Shown here: positions 11,901-23,524 of the stretch, in pieces
Layout: each line of letters starts with the position of its first letter
How positions within the stretch are numbered: the first letter of the stretch is position 1
Source of the DNA: Atherix ibis
Lineage: Eukaryota; Arthropoda; Insecta; Diptera; Athericidae
Assembly: GCA_958298945.1 (NCBI GenBank)
Contig: OY282606.1
Location: forward strand, 72,341,622 to 72,405,621
Reading direction: 5' to 3'
DNA length: 64,000 nucleotides
Translations under genes and position numbers: made by a program
Notes under the pieces: model-generated
What the model was told of the DNA's origin: nothing
Database searches by the model: none
What the model saw: only the letters and a program-made list of their open reading frames with translations

Positions 11901-13120
11901 GCTGCAAAAAAAATGAAAAAATAGTTATGTCTATAATATTTTTGCATTTGCGCCTTCATCTTTGTTTGTGTACTATATTATTGTCCGCCTAAATATTAGT
12001 TGATAATTGCTGCCGACGATTTTTTGTAGTATGACGATAGTTTATTGTTAAAATTTCTTAAATTTAAATATTTTCCCATAGTAAAAACGTCGAAGAGAAA
12101 ATGTCAGTTCTTGAATAAATAAACTGAACAATTTTCATTCATCACGAAACGAAGAAATGCAACTGAAAAGCTATGTAAATATTGTAGCAAGTGTATATGC
12201 ATAAGTTACAGATGAATTAGCGACATAAACAACCACATAAGTAGTAAAATACATCAATTGCACAAAATTACTTTTTAATAAAATAAACTTTTACCAAAAA
12301 CTGTTTTAGTAATAAACTTTTACCAAAATTGTTTAGTGATTCTAACAGCACAAATAAATACTCGTCAGCAAGAATAAAAACAACAAAATTGGTAACGATA
12401 ATTTTAGCACCAAAATAATTTTATTATTTTGCAATATAACTTGAGGCTCTGAAGTCATTTTTCTTTTTTTGCGATAGGCAGAATTTTGAAGTGATTTGAT
12501 ACTCTGAAGTTATTTTTCACATTAGCATTAGAGCTCCAAAGATCTTGCTTGAATTCTTCAACAATCCTGTTAGTAAAGCACAATTTCGGCTTATTCATAA
12601 TCAAGCTAGCACTTTCCAATTTCAAATATTAAAGATTGAATGAAGAATGAAATCCATTATAGAGGTCTTAAAAGTAATAAATTAAACTATAAATATAGTC
12701 AAAGAAAAAAAAGAAGCACATTTCCTGCCATTGGGTGTAAAATCTACACTTAATAAATTAGACGATGCAGAATCAAAAAATGAAATTGAATCGTTCCACA
12801 GTGAGGTGACTGATTTCTATGACACGATGACTACATATCTAGAAATGTGGATAGAATCAATAAAAAAAATATTCTATATTTTCATGGAAGAGCTTAATAA
12901 ATAAGGCATTGTTTAAATGAAAAGAAGATAGAAGAGGTTATAATATATCACAAAAATAAACAAATTTCTATTAACGAAACATTTATTTTCGAGCATTTGA
13001 CCACAGTCAACTATTGAAGGAATTCTTATGTCACGTGTAACGAAATGTACGATTTTATATTGAAAAATAAAGCCCTAATTAGAAATGCAAAATCTAGTAC
13101 AAAATATGAATAGACATACG
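11900..13120. other. AT-rich DNA with minor short repeats
   Basis: No gene recognised. A taataaacttttaccaaaa word is duplicated around 12280-12335. Confidence 0.5.
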
Positions 13121-13172
13121 AGTTTTGTTCAAAAAGTATCGCGAATTTTGTGTTTTTTCAAAAATCATTTAT

Positions 13173-14636
13173 TTATTCATGCATATCTATTTTGTCCCCT
13201 TCAAAGTAATCCCCACCAGATATTATACACTTATGCCAACATTTTTTCCAGTCCTCGAAGCACTTCAAAAAATCATTTTTTGTGCTCTTGTTTGGCTCCT
13301 CCTTCGATGCCGTCTTTATCACTTCAATCGTAGCGTAGTGTCAGTCCTTTCATGGGCCTCTTCAGTTTCGGGAACAAGAAAAAGTCACAAGGGGCTAGAT
13401 CTGGAGAATATGGTGGCTGCAGCATTATTAGTGTGCTGTTTTTGGCCAAAAATTCGCGCACAAGCAATGATGCGTGAGCAGGGGCGTTATCATGGTGCAA
13501 AAGCCAATTTTTGTTCTTCGACAAATCCGGGCGTTTCTGGCGGATTGCTTTGCGGAACTTGCGCATAACTTGCAGGTAATATTCCTTATTGACCGTTCTA
13601 CCCTGTAACAAGAACTCATGATAAACCACGCCCCTGTAATTGAAGAAAACTGTAAGCAAAACCTTCACATTCGACCGAACGTGGCGCGCTTTTTTCGGTC
13701 TTGGCTTATGAGGCAGCTTCCATTGGAATGATTGAGCTTTGGTTTCCACGTCATAACCATAAACCCATGATTCGTCACCAGTTATGATCAACTGAAGCAA
13801 ATTTGGGTCGTCGCGGACAGTTAGAAATTGTTATTTAACGTGACCTGGTTGTCCAAACCTCAAGACCACGCGTCGCCTACGACTATAGGGATTGAGATAC
13901 GCTCTCATATAGGGATTGAGATATGTGGTACGTTGATTACCACCAATACTGGCAGTTAGAAGTACGTAGTCAGTTACAAGCCGACCACTCCACCTGCTGG
14001 TGGCGAGGACTGTCTAAACCTCTACTGTCATTAGCAGTGACAGTGCCCAAGATAATTGCAAGATGGAATTTGCCAGTTACCTTCCACCTGCGGTCCGGAG
14101 ACCATACCAGCGACATGGCCATAACCACAGCCACCACGTTGCTGCCAAATGGCGCCTCACCTCAATCGGGCACAGTATATTCCACTGTGGGACCCCCGAT
14201 TCCCGCGGTACCAATTTTTGTTTTAAGAGTACTTTGGTCGTCGTGGACAGAGTCCAACAGCTCCTTAGCAATGTTAATGCGATGCTGTTTTTTGGTCAAA
14301 ATTGAGCAATTTTAGTACAAATTTCGCGGCGACCCGGCTCACGACCAAATCGTTGGTAAAAATTGAATGGCACGATCCAATCGATATGTTTAAGTCCTCA
14401 ACAACTTCTCTAACGGTGATTCGACGATTGGCCAATACTATTTTCTTCACTTCATCAATGTTTTCGTCTGTTGTTGACATTCACATCTTGTCGGCCCTCT
14501 GAGAACATTTTGTACTACTGATATACGTTGCTTCGGTCCAAGGTAGCTTCACCATATGCCACAGTCAACATTCGGAATGCGTCTGCGCAATTGATTTTAT
14601 TTTTTACACAAAATTTGATATAGATTCTTTGATCCA
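13173..14636 (-). pseudogene. mariner A transposase, broken
   Basis: The start ATG is at 14636 (MDQRIYIKFCVKN), followed by a helix-turn-helix region (EVKKIVLANRRITVREV, near 14440) and WVYGYDVETKAQ. All three catalytic aspartates are visible: ITGDESW (near 13785), LLHHDNAPAH (near 13500) and YSPDLAPCDFFLF (near 13400). It is broken by the 412-bp insertion, by a frameshift near 13350 after PMKG, and by other small shifts. The correct C-terminal frame resumes as HYATIEVIKTASKEE and runs to a stop at 13173-13175. The wording of the motifs fits an ITm D,D34D mariner also found in many ants and flies. Confidence 0.8.
13821..14232 (-). mobile_element. 5'-truncated R1-like 3' end inserted in mariner A
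   Basis: This segment is the reverse complement, with substitutions, of 15400-15720. Shared blocks include the gtactcttaaaa...ttggtac word pair, the catagggaatgag-like word, gtaggcgac and cacgttaaataa. It is flanked by near-identical copies of ggtcgtcgNggacag (13806-13820 and 14236-14250). These read as a target-site duplication inside the mariner coding sequence. This is the expected result of a 5'-truncated non-LTR insertion. Confidence 0.75.
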
Positions 14637-14704
14637 TTTTTTGGAATGGGCAAAAAAACGAAGACGGGCCAAAGCACGTGCAAGTTGATAGAAATCTGGC
14701 AGCC

Positions 14705-15720
14705 CTAGCCTTTCTTAGGTGAGAAATTTGGCGATACGCTTGTGGTTAATGACGAATCGTTTCGAATATGTAGTTTTACCCCTGATATAATTATGAGCAA
14801 GCACAGTGTTAACATTCTGCACTTACTTTGAGAATGTACGAAATTTGGCAACGTAGATGGGATGAGAGTGTGAATGGCAAATGGACGCATATGTTCATTT
14901 CGGATGTGTGGTTTGCATCTGCGTATGGATTTGAATTTGGTATATACCTTGGATATTTACTCATGGGACATGGCAGTATGAATGGGTTCCTGTACGGGCG
15001 TGGTCTGGCTGCGAAGGCAAGATACCCTTGTGGAGCGGCGGAGGAGAGTGCCAAGCCCCTTCTCATTAAGTGTGACGTGTATGGGGATTTGCGTGACCTA
15101 GGTACATGTGGAATCGTGGTGAATAATGAGAGTGTTGATGTAAGTGGAGTATTAGGTATGAGAGAATGGTATGAATGCTTGAAGAGATTTGCCGTGGCAC
15201 TTTTTGAGAGGAGAGCGAGAATGATGCGTGAATGAGTGTGTGAATGGCATGCAAGGTGGCTAAAACCGGATGAAAGACTAAGGTCGATTCCGGTTGTACT
15301 TTCGGGTCTTGGCGAACTCGCGTACCTAAGCTGGCTTAGCGGTGCCTAGGGATTTACAAGATTCCTTACCGTAACTCAATGAGCGGAGTGCAAACCGGAG
15401 TACTCTTAAAAAAAATTGGTACTACTTTTTTAGTAGTACTCTACGGATTAGTAGTACTCTACGGAACCGAAGTACTCTTAAAAAAAATTGGTACAAACCG
15501 AAGTACTCTATGGATCGCAGGTGGGAGATGATAGTAGAGGTTTAGATAGGCATCGCCACTAACAGTTGGAGTAATCAGCTTGTAATTGGTTACTGACTGT
15601 AAACTGCCAGTAATGATGGTGCGTTGTTTGAGCGTAACTCATTCCCTATGATCGTAGGCGACTCGTGGTTTTATGTTTAACGACAGATAAGTCACGTTAA
15701 ATAATATAATATTACTGCAC
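14705..15720 (+). pseudogene. R1-like non-LTR retrotransposon 3' end, copy 1
   Basis: The ORF at 14828-15235 (135 codons) carries the C-terminal signature of R1-type ORF2: IWQRRWDESVNGKWTH, then LLMGHGSMNGFLYGRG, then a degenerate zinc knuckle. In it the first cysteine (ARYPCG) and the E-H pair (AKPLL in place of AEHLL) are lost. RT and endonuclease domains are absent. The 3' untranslated region (15236-15720) contains short repeats of gtactctacgg and gtactcttaaaaaaaattgg. The same tail, inverted, is inserted at 13821-14232. Confidence 0.75.
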
Positions 15721-15829
15721 TTATTTTGATACAAGTGTCTACGTTTGGTGCAGCTTATATTACTACCACAAATTACTTAGATATTGAAAATTCAAAATTT
15801 TGTTAACCTTTCAACATTATGTATATTGT

Positions 15830-16070
15830 TTCATAAAATAATATGTTTACTGGAGGTGTTTTAGAGATAGAGAGGTCTCAATGACATACGTTCGGGCCAA
15901 TTTCTTCATTTAAGTGTCATATGCCTTTTAAATAAATAGCCATTAAACCATAAATGGTATGTATTTCTGCATAGAATATTATTTTTGTATTGATATTCTT
16001 AACTAGCCTTTGTATTGCACTATAAAAAATATTTAGTTACGTCTTTATAATGCAGAAGTTACATTAGGAT
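15830..16070. repeat. dispersed repeat copy 2
   Basis: Same order and orientation of conserved blocks as 10340-10590, about 5.5 kb away, with roughly one substitution every few bases in places. Non-coding. Confidence 0.7.
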
Positions 16071-18540
16071 TTTTTCAAATTTTCGATAGTATGTGTATTT
16101 GCAGGTATAATTGTTTTAATTATATTCAGATTATTCACAATATTATGTATTTTGAGGTAGATACTCGTATATTTAAAAAAAAAAGTTCATTTATTTCCTT
16201 ATAAAAATACTGCGAATTTTCCAAATTTCTTTATAAATTTTATTAAGTTTTCAATATTATGTACATAGTTGTGTTATTACTAAATATTTGCAAATTACTT
16301 TCCTTTATATTAATTATATTAATATTTTGCTTGGCTGTGAGCTAGTACAGTTTAAACATTATTTTGGTAATTGCTTAATATTTTTTGGTCAAATATCTGA
16401 AAAATACCATATTTGTTTTATTAACCATATTGGTTAGTTGTGAACAAACAAAGATTTAAAATTCTGCAAATTATTCTATAAACATCCAATATTTCCAAAG
16501 TCTATTCTTTTATTAATAAAATTTTGCAAAATTTGCTGAAGAGATAATCTTTCTGCATTATCAAATATCAACCAAAATAAATATTATAAATACGACTCTT
16601 CTCCTAAAGTTATTTAATTCTCATAACAATTATTAGAGAACCTATGAAAATTTACTTTTTTTGATTTATTATACATCGTTTAATTTTTATAGTTTTATTA
16701 ATCAATTCAAAGAATATGTAAAAATTAATACCAATCAATAAATCATTTTATATCTATTTTATGGTCTACACATATGCTTGAACTTTACCAACGTTTTTAT
16801 ACATATTCGTAAATATTTTGACATCAGCAAATAATTTTCAGTTACGAATATGCTCGCGGTTATGATTTAGTCGACCAAATCAACAATTTATCACTTTTAA
16901 CATTTTCATAATAAATATCTTATGATATTAAATTTAGAAAATCACATTATATTATGTATAAAATATATAGGGTTGTATTTTAGATACTATTGCAAATTAC
17001 TTGAATTCTCTGGCCTATCACATATCGACTTGAGATTACTTAAGATCAGTTTCTCTTCTTAAGAATATAAATTAATATTTATGGATTTTGTCAACTTTTA
17101 ATATAGTTTTTTTATTACATAAGTTATATTAAATTTTAATAGTCAGATTTATAGGTTTTAAAACTTTTCTGGATTCACTTTTACTTTTTCCTTTGATGAA
17201 TATTATAAAATCTTATCAGTTTCTTACCGATTATTTTGACCTACGAATCTCTTTATAGCTGCATAGCCATTGGGCTATTTATAACATGTTATTGTATAAC
17301 CGAATATCATAAAAAATCAATATTGGATATTTTTGCTGTCGTGTTTTTTTTGTATGTTAAGAAACACTGCATAAGGCTTTCAGCATTAAAATAGGAAAAA
17401 CTGGCAATTTCCTAAAAAAAGCGACTTTTTCAACTGCAGGTGGTAGAATTTTTCTTTTATTTAGTTTATTGTATAAAAACAAAAGTTTTCAATATTTGTA
17501 AAAAAAATCATTTTATACATATTTGTTCATATGGCTGGGGTTTAGTTGGTCATATATTATCGTCTTCATAACAAATAACAACTTATGTGAATTTCAAATT
17601 TCAGAAAATATCAAATTTCAATAATAATATTTTTTTGGAAGTAGATGAATCTACAAAGATCTCTATCTATAATGCTTATAAAATAAGAAATTTGTTTTTG
17701 CAATTTTCTTAAAAATAAATTTACCTGTAATCAACAATTTTGAATTTATTTTCAATATATTTTTTATTATCAAATAAAAAACTGAGCCGTATTTTAACAT
17801 AAATTTAGCTTTTTATATCTTTTTGATTATTTTTTTATTGACATTTTTTTCAGGACAATCTATGTTGGCAGAATATCAATAAATCAAAACTCTGACCATT
17901 TTATAAGAACATCAAATTGAATTGTTTTTTTTTTATAATTTAATTAAAGCGTTAATCCTGGAAAATATTCACTTAAAATTTGAGGTTCGACTCAGATGGG
18001 ATTAGTAGAAAATGTCATTATCTAGAAATAATAATAGGTACACTAACCAGTAATTTGCGAATCAAAAAAAAAATTTCAAAATATTTCAGCCTAAGGTGAC
18101 ATTAATTTTAATGTCAATAGAGATAATGTAATTTTAATAAAATATATTATATTTTTTACGATATGAGCAAACAAGTGGTGCAAGATTTGTATTGCTCGAT
18201 TGTGAGCAATTTGCTCTCATTACTCTCCGATATTTTTGTTCATTTTTATATTATTGTATAAGATGTCCGGATGCCATAATCAGTCGAAAGCTTAATTTAT
18301 ATATAAAAACACACCGAGGTAGTACTTTTGTCTTTCTAAAGAGGATGCAAAGAAAACGATAACTCAGCTAGTAGAGACGAGGGTTGTGGACAAAATTTTT
18401 CTGCAAGATTCGGCAGTATGTTGTTGGAAGAATGAAGTTGTATAATGTAGGACGGAATACGTAGTTTTCTTAGAGAGTTTTTTTTAAGTAAAGAGTAATG
18501 GGCTTTTTAGGAAGACTCATCGGTAAGGAACTCTTCTTCT
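16071..18540. other. very AT-rich DNA
   Basis: One of the most AT-rich stretches of the window, with no ORF of note. It holds the inverted partner (16855-16932) of the repeat at 10156 and a 9-bp hairpin at 18097-18116. Confidence 0.6.
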
Positions 18541-19440
18541 TTCTTCATTAGCTGTCACAGCCCAAATTGACCCTTAGCTTCTTTCTAATGATTTCTTAAA
18601 ACTCCTCGAACTTTAGTAGCTGGCTTCCAGTTCTGCAACTGCAACATTTTTGTTGCATCTTCGGCGACGGGCAATCGACCACATAGCCTTTGGCTTCGCG
18701 ATTGGTCTCCTGTCGTTCATTTTTTGTTAGGTTAGTTTTTTGCTAATTCGAACATCCCCTCAATCTGATAGAATCTGCGACTATCATATTTTGGTATAGG
18801 ACTTATAGTGGTAAAAATAATTGCCATTTATTGTTATCTTCATTGTACCAAAGATGTGTCGTAATATTCGTTGCTCCAAGACGTCTAGAACATTACATTC
18901 TTTTTCTGAAAGCGTCCACATTTCTCATCTGTGGGCTAAGATGGTTCTTATGACGGTAGTATTCCTATGTACTTTGTAAGCAGCATCGATTCTCCTCTGG
19001 ATTTCTATCGTTTAGTTGTTATCAGATTCATATAGATCAACTTTTCTACCACCTTGAAATTCTAGTTTCCTATCTTTATTCGAGGAGAACTTTTGATTTA
19101 GGCTTGCTTATCTCCAAACCAACTTCTTTGACAGCTTCTTCTAATTCCATATACGATTCCTTTACTTTTGTTATCAATCTCCCTATTAAGTTGTGATCGT
19201 CTGTAAGTTCGACGATCACAACTTAATAGTTAAAGATTAGCTCTGCAAGTTAAAGACCATGGACAGGAGTGCATCACCTTGCTTCAGCCCTAGCACCACT
19301 TCAAACGATTTGGAGAGCTTTCCTCTGCCCTTGACTTAGCATAATGTATTATCCATGGTAAGCCTGATTAGCTTTAAAGAAATTTTGAATTCTGCTATGT
19401 CCAAAAGTTTGATTCTGCAAATGCTATCGTACTCCTAACA
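18540..19440 (-). pseudogene. RTE-like reverse transcriptase remnant
   Basis: Minus-strand translation gives FVDF (near 19435), AEFKISLKLIRLTMDNT, SFEVVLGLKQGDALLSMVF (near 19290) and, after a break, DDHNLIGRLITKVKES (near 19200) and VKEVGLEISKPKSK (near 19130). These correspond to the FVDFxxAYD, LRQGDALSxxLFN and YADDxxLIGR blocks of RTE-like RTs. A C-terminal NDRRPIAKPKAMW lies near 18710. Stops and frameshifts are frequent. The palindrome at 19183-19229 sits inside the YADD block. Confidence 0.7.
19183..19229. repeat. 19-bp perfect inverted repeat inside RT remnant
   Basis: Bases 19183-19201 and 19211-19229 are exact reverse complements around a 9-nt loop. One arm (minus strand, coding DDHNLI) is the original RT sequence. 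The other arm is an inverted copy that replaces or pushes aside neighbouring RT sequence. Confidence 0.9.
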
Positions 19441-19451
19441 AAAGTCAACGA

Positions 19452-19622
19452 AAAGCTGAAAAATCGAATACGAGCCAAAATACGTGCAAGTAAAGCAGCT
19501 GTCAAAAATTAACTGAACATTTAAAATGGCCGAACTTGTCGGCATAAGTGAGAGACATGAGTACCAACATAACGCCACAAAAAATCGATTATCGAATATA
19601 CGTAACCCGCGGAAATTCAAAA
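19452..19622 (-). mobile_element. mariner A 5'-end fragment
   Basis: About 165 bp nearly identical to 60575-60740 and inverted relative to 59990-60150, including gagccaaaa, acgtgcaag, ggccgaacttgtcggcataa and gagacatgagtaccaacata. In the 60-kb copy this sequence runs straight into the mariner A start codon region, so it is the 5' untranslated/terminal part. Here the coding part is absent. It interrupts the RTE-like remnants on both sides. Confidence 0.7.
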
Positions 19623-19751
19623 TCTAAATGTTATTGGTGCACCTGATTGATGTTGTTGGCATTACTGCTTTATTTTCCGCCGTTCTAGACTATGAACTAG
19701 TTGTGCTGCTTTCTAATTCACGTCTTTTATTCTTTCTCAATTCTCCTCAAT

Positions 19752-19813
19752 CTCTACGTTTTTCTAAAAGACCTTTTTGGTAGCTCTACGTTTTTCTAAA
19801 AGACCTTTTTGGT
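19752..19813. repeat. 32-bp tandem duplication
   Basis: The unit from 19752-19783 (ctctacgtttttctaaaaga and following) is repeated without visible change from 19784. It is probably recent, since no substitutions separate the copies. Confidence 0.9.
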
Positions 19814-19859
19814 ATTCTTGTTCCACCAGGGAGTTTTCAAGTTATTAATGCAAGAATTC

Positions 19860-20200
19860 AGTGTGGCCCTCTTATTTTTCGGTCTACTTGTTCTTGAAAT
19901 TCGGTATCTAAATATAATAGCACTCGAATTATAAAATGATCCGACTCACAGTGAGGACCCCGGCAAGACCTAACATTCATGATGGTCGTTGCAAACTTTG
20001 TATCGCTAATAACATGATTAATTTGATTATTTACTCTGTCGTCAGGTGATTTCCAGGTTCATTTATCGATATTCTTGAATCAAGTAGAGCTTATGATTAT
20101 ATATTTGTTCATGGCGAAATCAATAACTCTTTTACCATTTTAATTCATCTCCTCGTAAAGGCAATATCTATCAATGGTGGGATAGTAAGCAGGTTCGAGT
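19860..20200 (-). pseudogene. RTE-like endonuclease remnant
   Basis: Minus-strand fragments NGKRVIDFAMNKYIIIS (near 20110), NQINHVISDTKFATTIMNV (near 20010) and RSCRGPHCESDHFII (near 19960) match the end of an apurinic endonuclease-like domain of RTE-like elements (NGxRLxDFA, QIDHVLI, RGxDxDSDH). It lies upstream of the RT remnant in the right order for one decayed minus-strand element interrupted by mariner A. Confidence 0.65.
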
Positions 20201-21250
20201 CCTACTTTAGTAGTTAGATCATCAATAATAATGTTGATGGCACTCATGTGGATAAGACTAGCTAGCTTTGTACCGAGTTTAAAGAATACGTTTTGTCTGG
20301 CATGTCCTTATAGGAAATTAATGTTTTTACAAAGTGTTCAGCGAATGTTTCGTCTTTACTTTTCGCAGTTTTGGACCAAGTTCTGTCAGTTTTTCGTAAA
20401 GGCCGTGTATTATGGGCCAGAGTCCGTTTTTTATAAGTGATATTTCCTCATAAGATAAATGTTACTTTGTATTTGTCAATGATGTTTAATTTTTTCTGAG
20501 TGCTAAAGTGTAGTTTTTGAAGCCTTCTACATTGTATTTTGAAATTTTGTCATGGAGTTATTTTTTGTAGGTAAAGAGGGCATCTGGTCAAAGAAAATCT
20601 TCCGCAAATAAGGAATTTCTGATCATAATGATAGTATTAGGCTGCTCCATTTACAGGGTTATATAATCACGTATGTAGAAGTTGGCTGTGGGGGTGAAGT
20701 CTGATTTTAATGAGCACTACGTCGACTCATCTGTAATATAGTAAAAATCTAGTTATTGTCATTTGGAAATCAGTCTATTAGTATTCTCGAGGAGCATTGT
20801 AAGGAAATTACAGTTTAAAGACGACGGTAGGCATGTAACAATAGTTGAAACGGATGTGACAATGAGAGTTAGTAGAGATTTTTTTTTCTGGAAGGATTTT
20901 TGTTAGTATAATCTGTTGATGAGCAAATGGGAGCTGGAATATGTAGTTATTTATATGTACAATGCGCTAGCAAAGGTTGAGTTCCAGGAAATTAGTGGGG
21001 AAGTATTTGTTGATGTTGAAAATTTTTAGTGGTGACTGATTGTCTCTTAGAGTGACTGCCACTATGGTTGTTACTGATAGGGCTTCTGTAATACCAGAAG
21101 TTATTGTGGCTAAAGATAATTCAAGTATAACTGTTGGGGTTGGTGCTGTTTGTTGAATTTTCCATCCAGATTTTTCTTTAAGTTGATATCAATTCCTTAC
21201 CAGCTCTCGTTATTGTTTATGGGGGACTATTTATAGTGTGCACATTTTGT
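20200..21250 (-). pseudogene. probable Jockey-like endonuclease/linker remnant
   Basis: Minus-strand fragments are weak: NFYIRDYITL (near 20690), FKNYTLALRK (near 20510), then RTWSKTAKSKDETFAEHFVK (near 20370). The last resembles the segment just before the RT of Jockey-type ORF2. Frames shift repeatedly. The identification is tentative and the left end could instead belong to the RTE-like remnant. Confidence 0.35.
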
Positions 21251-21419
21251 TGGAGTTATTTTTTAATTTCAAACGTGATGTAAAATATTTAGCAGTACGT
21301 GTGAGCATGCCTATAATTAAAAGCCTTACAACTGGTATATTGGGGATAAACTCAATGGTATATTATTTTTCGCATTATTTTAGTGTATAAAAGCAATTAT
21401 ATGCCAAAAATATCTCCAT

Positions 21420-22000
21420 TTTTATGAAAAGATTATTTCTGAAGCGAATTATAACTGGCGATGAAAAATGGAAAAAATACGAGAGTAGCATTTGAAAGAG
21501 ATCATGAAAAAAGAGAACGATTACAAATAGTTTTAAAGCTAGAATTGACGGCCTATACGGTAATGGTGCGTGTATGGTGGGACTGGAAGAGAATCATTCA
21601 TTATAAACTGCTTCCACTTGCAGATTTGAAGAGAATCATTCATTGTAAACTGCTTAAACTATTAACTCGGTACTGTACTGTGAGCAACTTGAGAGATTAC
21701 AATTGAGAGAAAATGGTTAGAATTTATCAATAGGAAGAGTGTCGTCTTCCATCACGATAACGCTCAACCAGACACATATTTGACGGGTCGCCAAAAATTA
21801 AGAGAGCTCGTCTAGGAAGTTTTGATACGTTCACTGTATAGCCCATATATTACACCATCAAACTATTACTTATTTTGATCTCTGAAAAACTATCTTAATG
21901 GAATTAATCTGGCTTAAGTCAGTTTTTCTACCAGAAACCACAGAAATTCTACACTGATTCATTGTCAATAATAATGAAGAATATTTGGTTTGACTAAATT
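21420..22000 (+). pseudogene. old mariner transposase remnant
   Basis: Plus-strand fragments IITGDEKW (21448), VWWDWKRIIHYKLL (21575), NRKSVVFHHDNAQPD (21735) and YSPYITPSNYYLF (21840) correspond in order to the mariner catalytic core. The third catalytic aspartate has become asparagine and SPDLAPSD has decayed to SPYITPSN. A 28-bp piece (21586-21613) is repeated at 21628-21655 with one change. Only the C-terminal half is recognisable. Confidence 0.75.
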
Positions 22001-23522
22001 GATTATAATAGTCTCATATGAGCGTCTCTATTTTATTTAAAAATGCTACAAATTTTTTAGACTTACCAATATAATCTAATGCTCTAACAATGAAACCACA
22101 TTTAAATATCTGCTTTAAGTATGAACAAATTATTATTTTTATTTTAATTTTTTATCTACAGTAATATAAATAAAAATAATCTTTTAGCTAAAATATAATA
22201 ACCGATAAATTATAATATGATTTTTGTACAAATGTTATTGCCTTTATAATGAGTTTTTTAGCCTTTATAATGTTTACAATAAATTTTGTATATATATAAA
22301 TAAAAATAATTTTCAACCATTACCAATTTTTTTACATTATATTTGAACAGACAGGAAAATAATTTTTAATTTTTTATATTTATATATTCAATAAAATATA
22401 TGAACACTAACCGGCGTCTCCTCCTATTCTGAATCCAGTAGACTAACTTGAGTGAGTATAAGTTATGCAAAACTTACACTTCCATTAATGATAACACATA
22501 ATCAATTAGTTTTAATGCTTTGCTTTGGTGGCTCATCAAAAATGGTAATAATAGAAATAATATAAATGGGATGGTAATTACATAAAAATTTATGAACGTG
22601 AATTTTTCGTCAAGTTATTATGTTAAAGTGAATATTTTAATAGTCCATCAACTACGAATACTAAGAGCTAATTCTTCCTCCAAGCAAATTACTTTCCAAA
22701 TAGAACGTATATGCGACTACTTACATACATACCGCCCTCAGACGAATTAAAATAATAAAACTAATATAAAAAAATAACTTAAAAACAAAATTTTAAGTTT
22801 TCTTAAATATAAATTCTTTTGAAAGAAATTTAAAAAAAAAAATATTACTAGGTTTTCCATTGTTTTGAACTACTCCAATAAAACAATAAAGAAATCACCG
22901 AAACCCATTTTTATGTATTAAAATATATATTATTGATTAATGCAATTGTGAAAATTTAATGATGCACTCTCTTTTAAGCTTTATTCAATATATCTCATAA
23001 AAAATTGCATCTTGATTATAACTTTTAGCAAAAATATGAACTCTTCGATAAGCTTAGGCAATTTTGTAAAATTCTCAGATTTTCAAACTTTTTATTACTG
23101 ATGCATAATTCTGTTCTGCTTGAAATTTTCTTTTGATAAACAAAATTTAACAAGTCAACTTAAATTTATACAATGATGTGATTAGTCGCCAATGGTGAGC
23201 ATTGAATAAATTGTAAACGATGGGTAAGCAATCATGATAACTTTTTATTGAAGAAGAAATAATTCGAGATATTTTATCTTAGAATCTGTCAGAATAAGTA
23301 AATTTCATTGAAAATAAAGGAACATATAATTTTATGTGATGGTGTCACTGTAGTGATAAAAGCTGAATTCCATTGCTTATTCGTGAATTAATCGTAAAGA
23401 CATTAAACGACAAACAAAATAATGACCTTTAAGTATTAATACAAAATATTTTAATGCCACTTTTTTAAAAATTTTATTAAAAAATACAGATATTATCCGC
23501 ATTTTTCATTTATTAAGCAATG
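22001..23522. other. AT-rich DNA, nothing recognised
   Basis: Stops in all frames and no repeats noted. Confidence 0.6.
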
Positions 23523-23524
23523 TA

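Larger units (their letters stand above)
13120..14700 (-). mobile_element. mariner A element, interrupted by an R1-like insertion
   Basis: A minus-strand mariner whose 3' end lies near 13125 (gttcaaaaagtatcgcgaa, the same end as at about 25490-25510). Its 5' untranslated region reaches about 14700. It is split by an insertion at 13821-14232. Without it, the span would be about 1.17 kb, normal for mariner. A matching 5' terminal inverted repeat was not found, so the 5' end is probably truncated. Confidence 0.8.

Noticed and set aside
13125..13568. 147-codon plus-strand ORF
   Set aside because: It is antisense to the mariner A transposase C-terminus, whose catalytic motifs read on the minus strand.
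14809..15254. Minus-strand ORFs across the R1-like remnant
   Set aside because: Antisense to the recognisable R1-type motifs on the plus strand.
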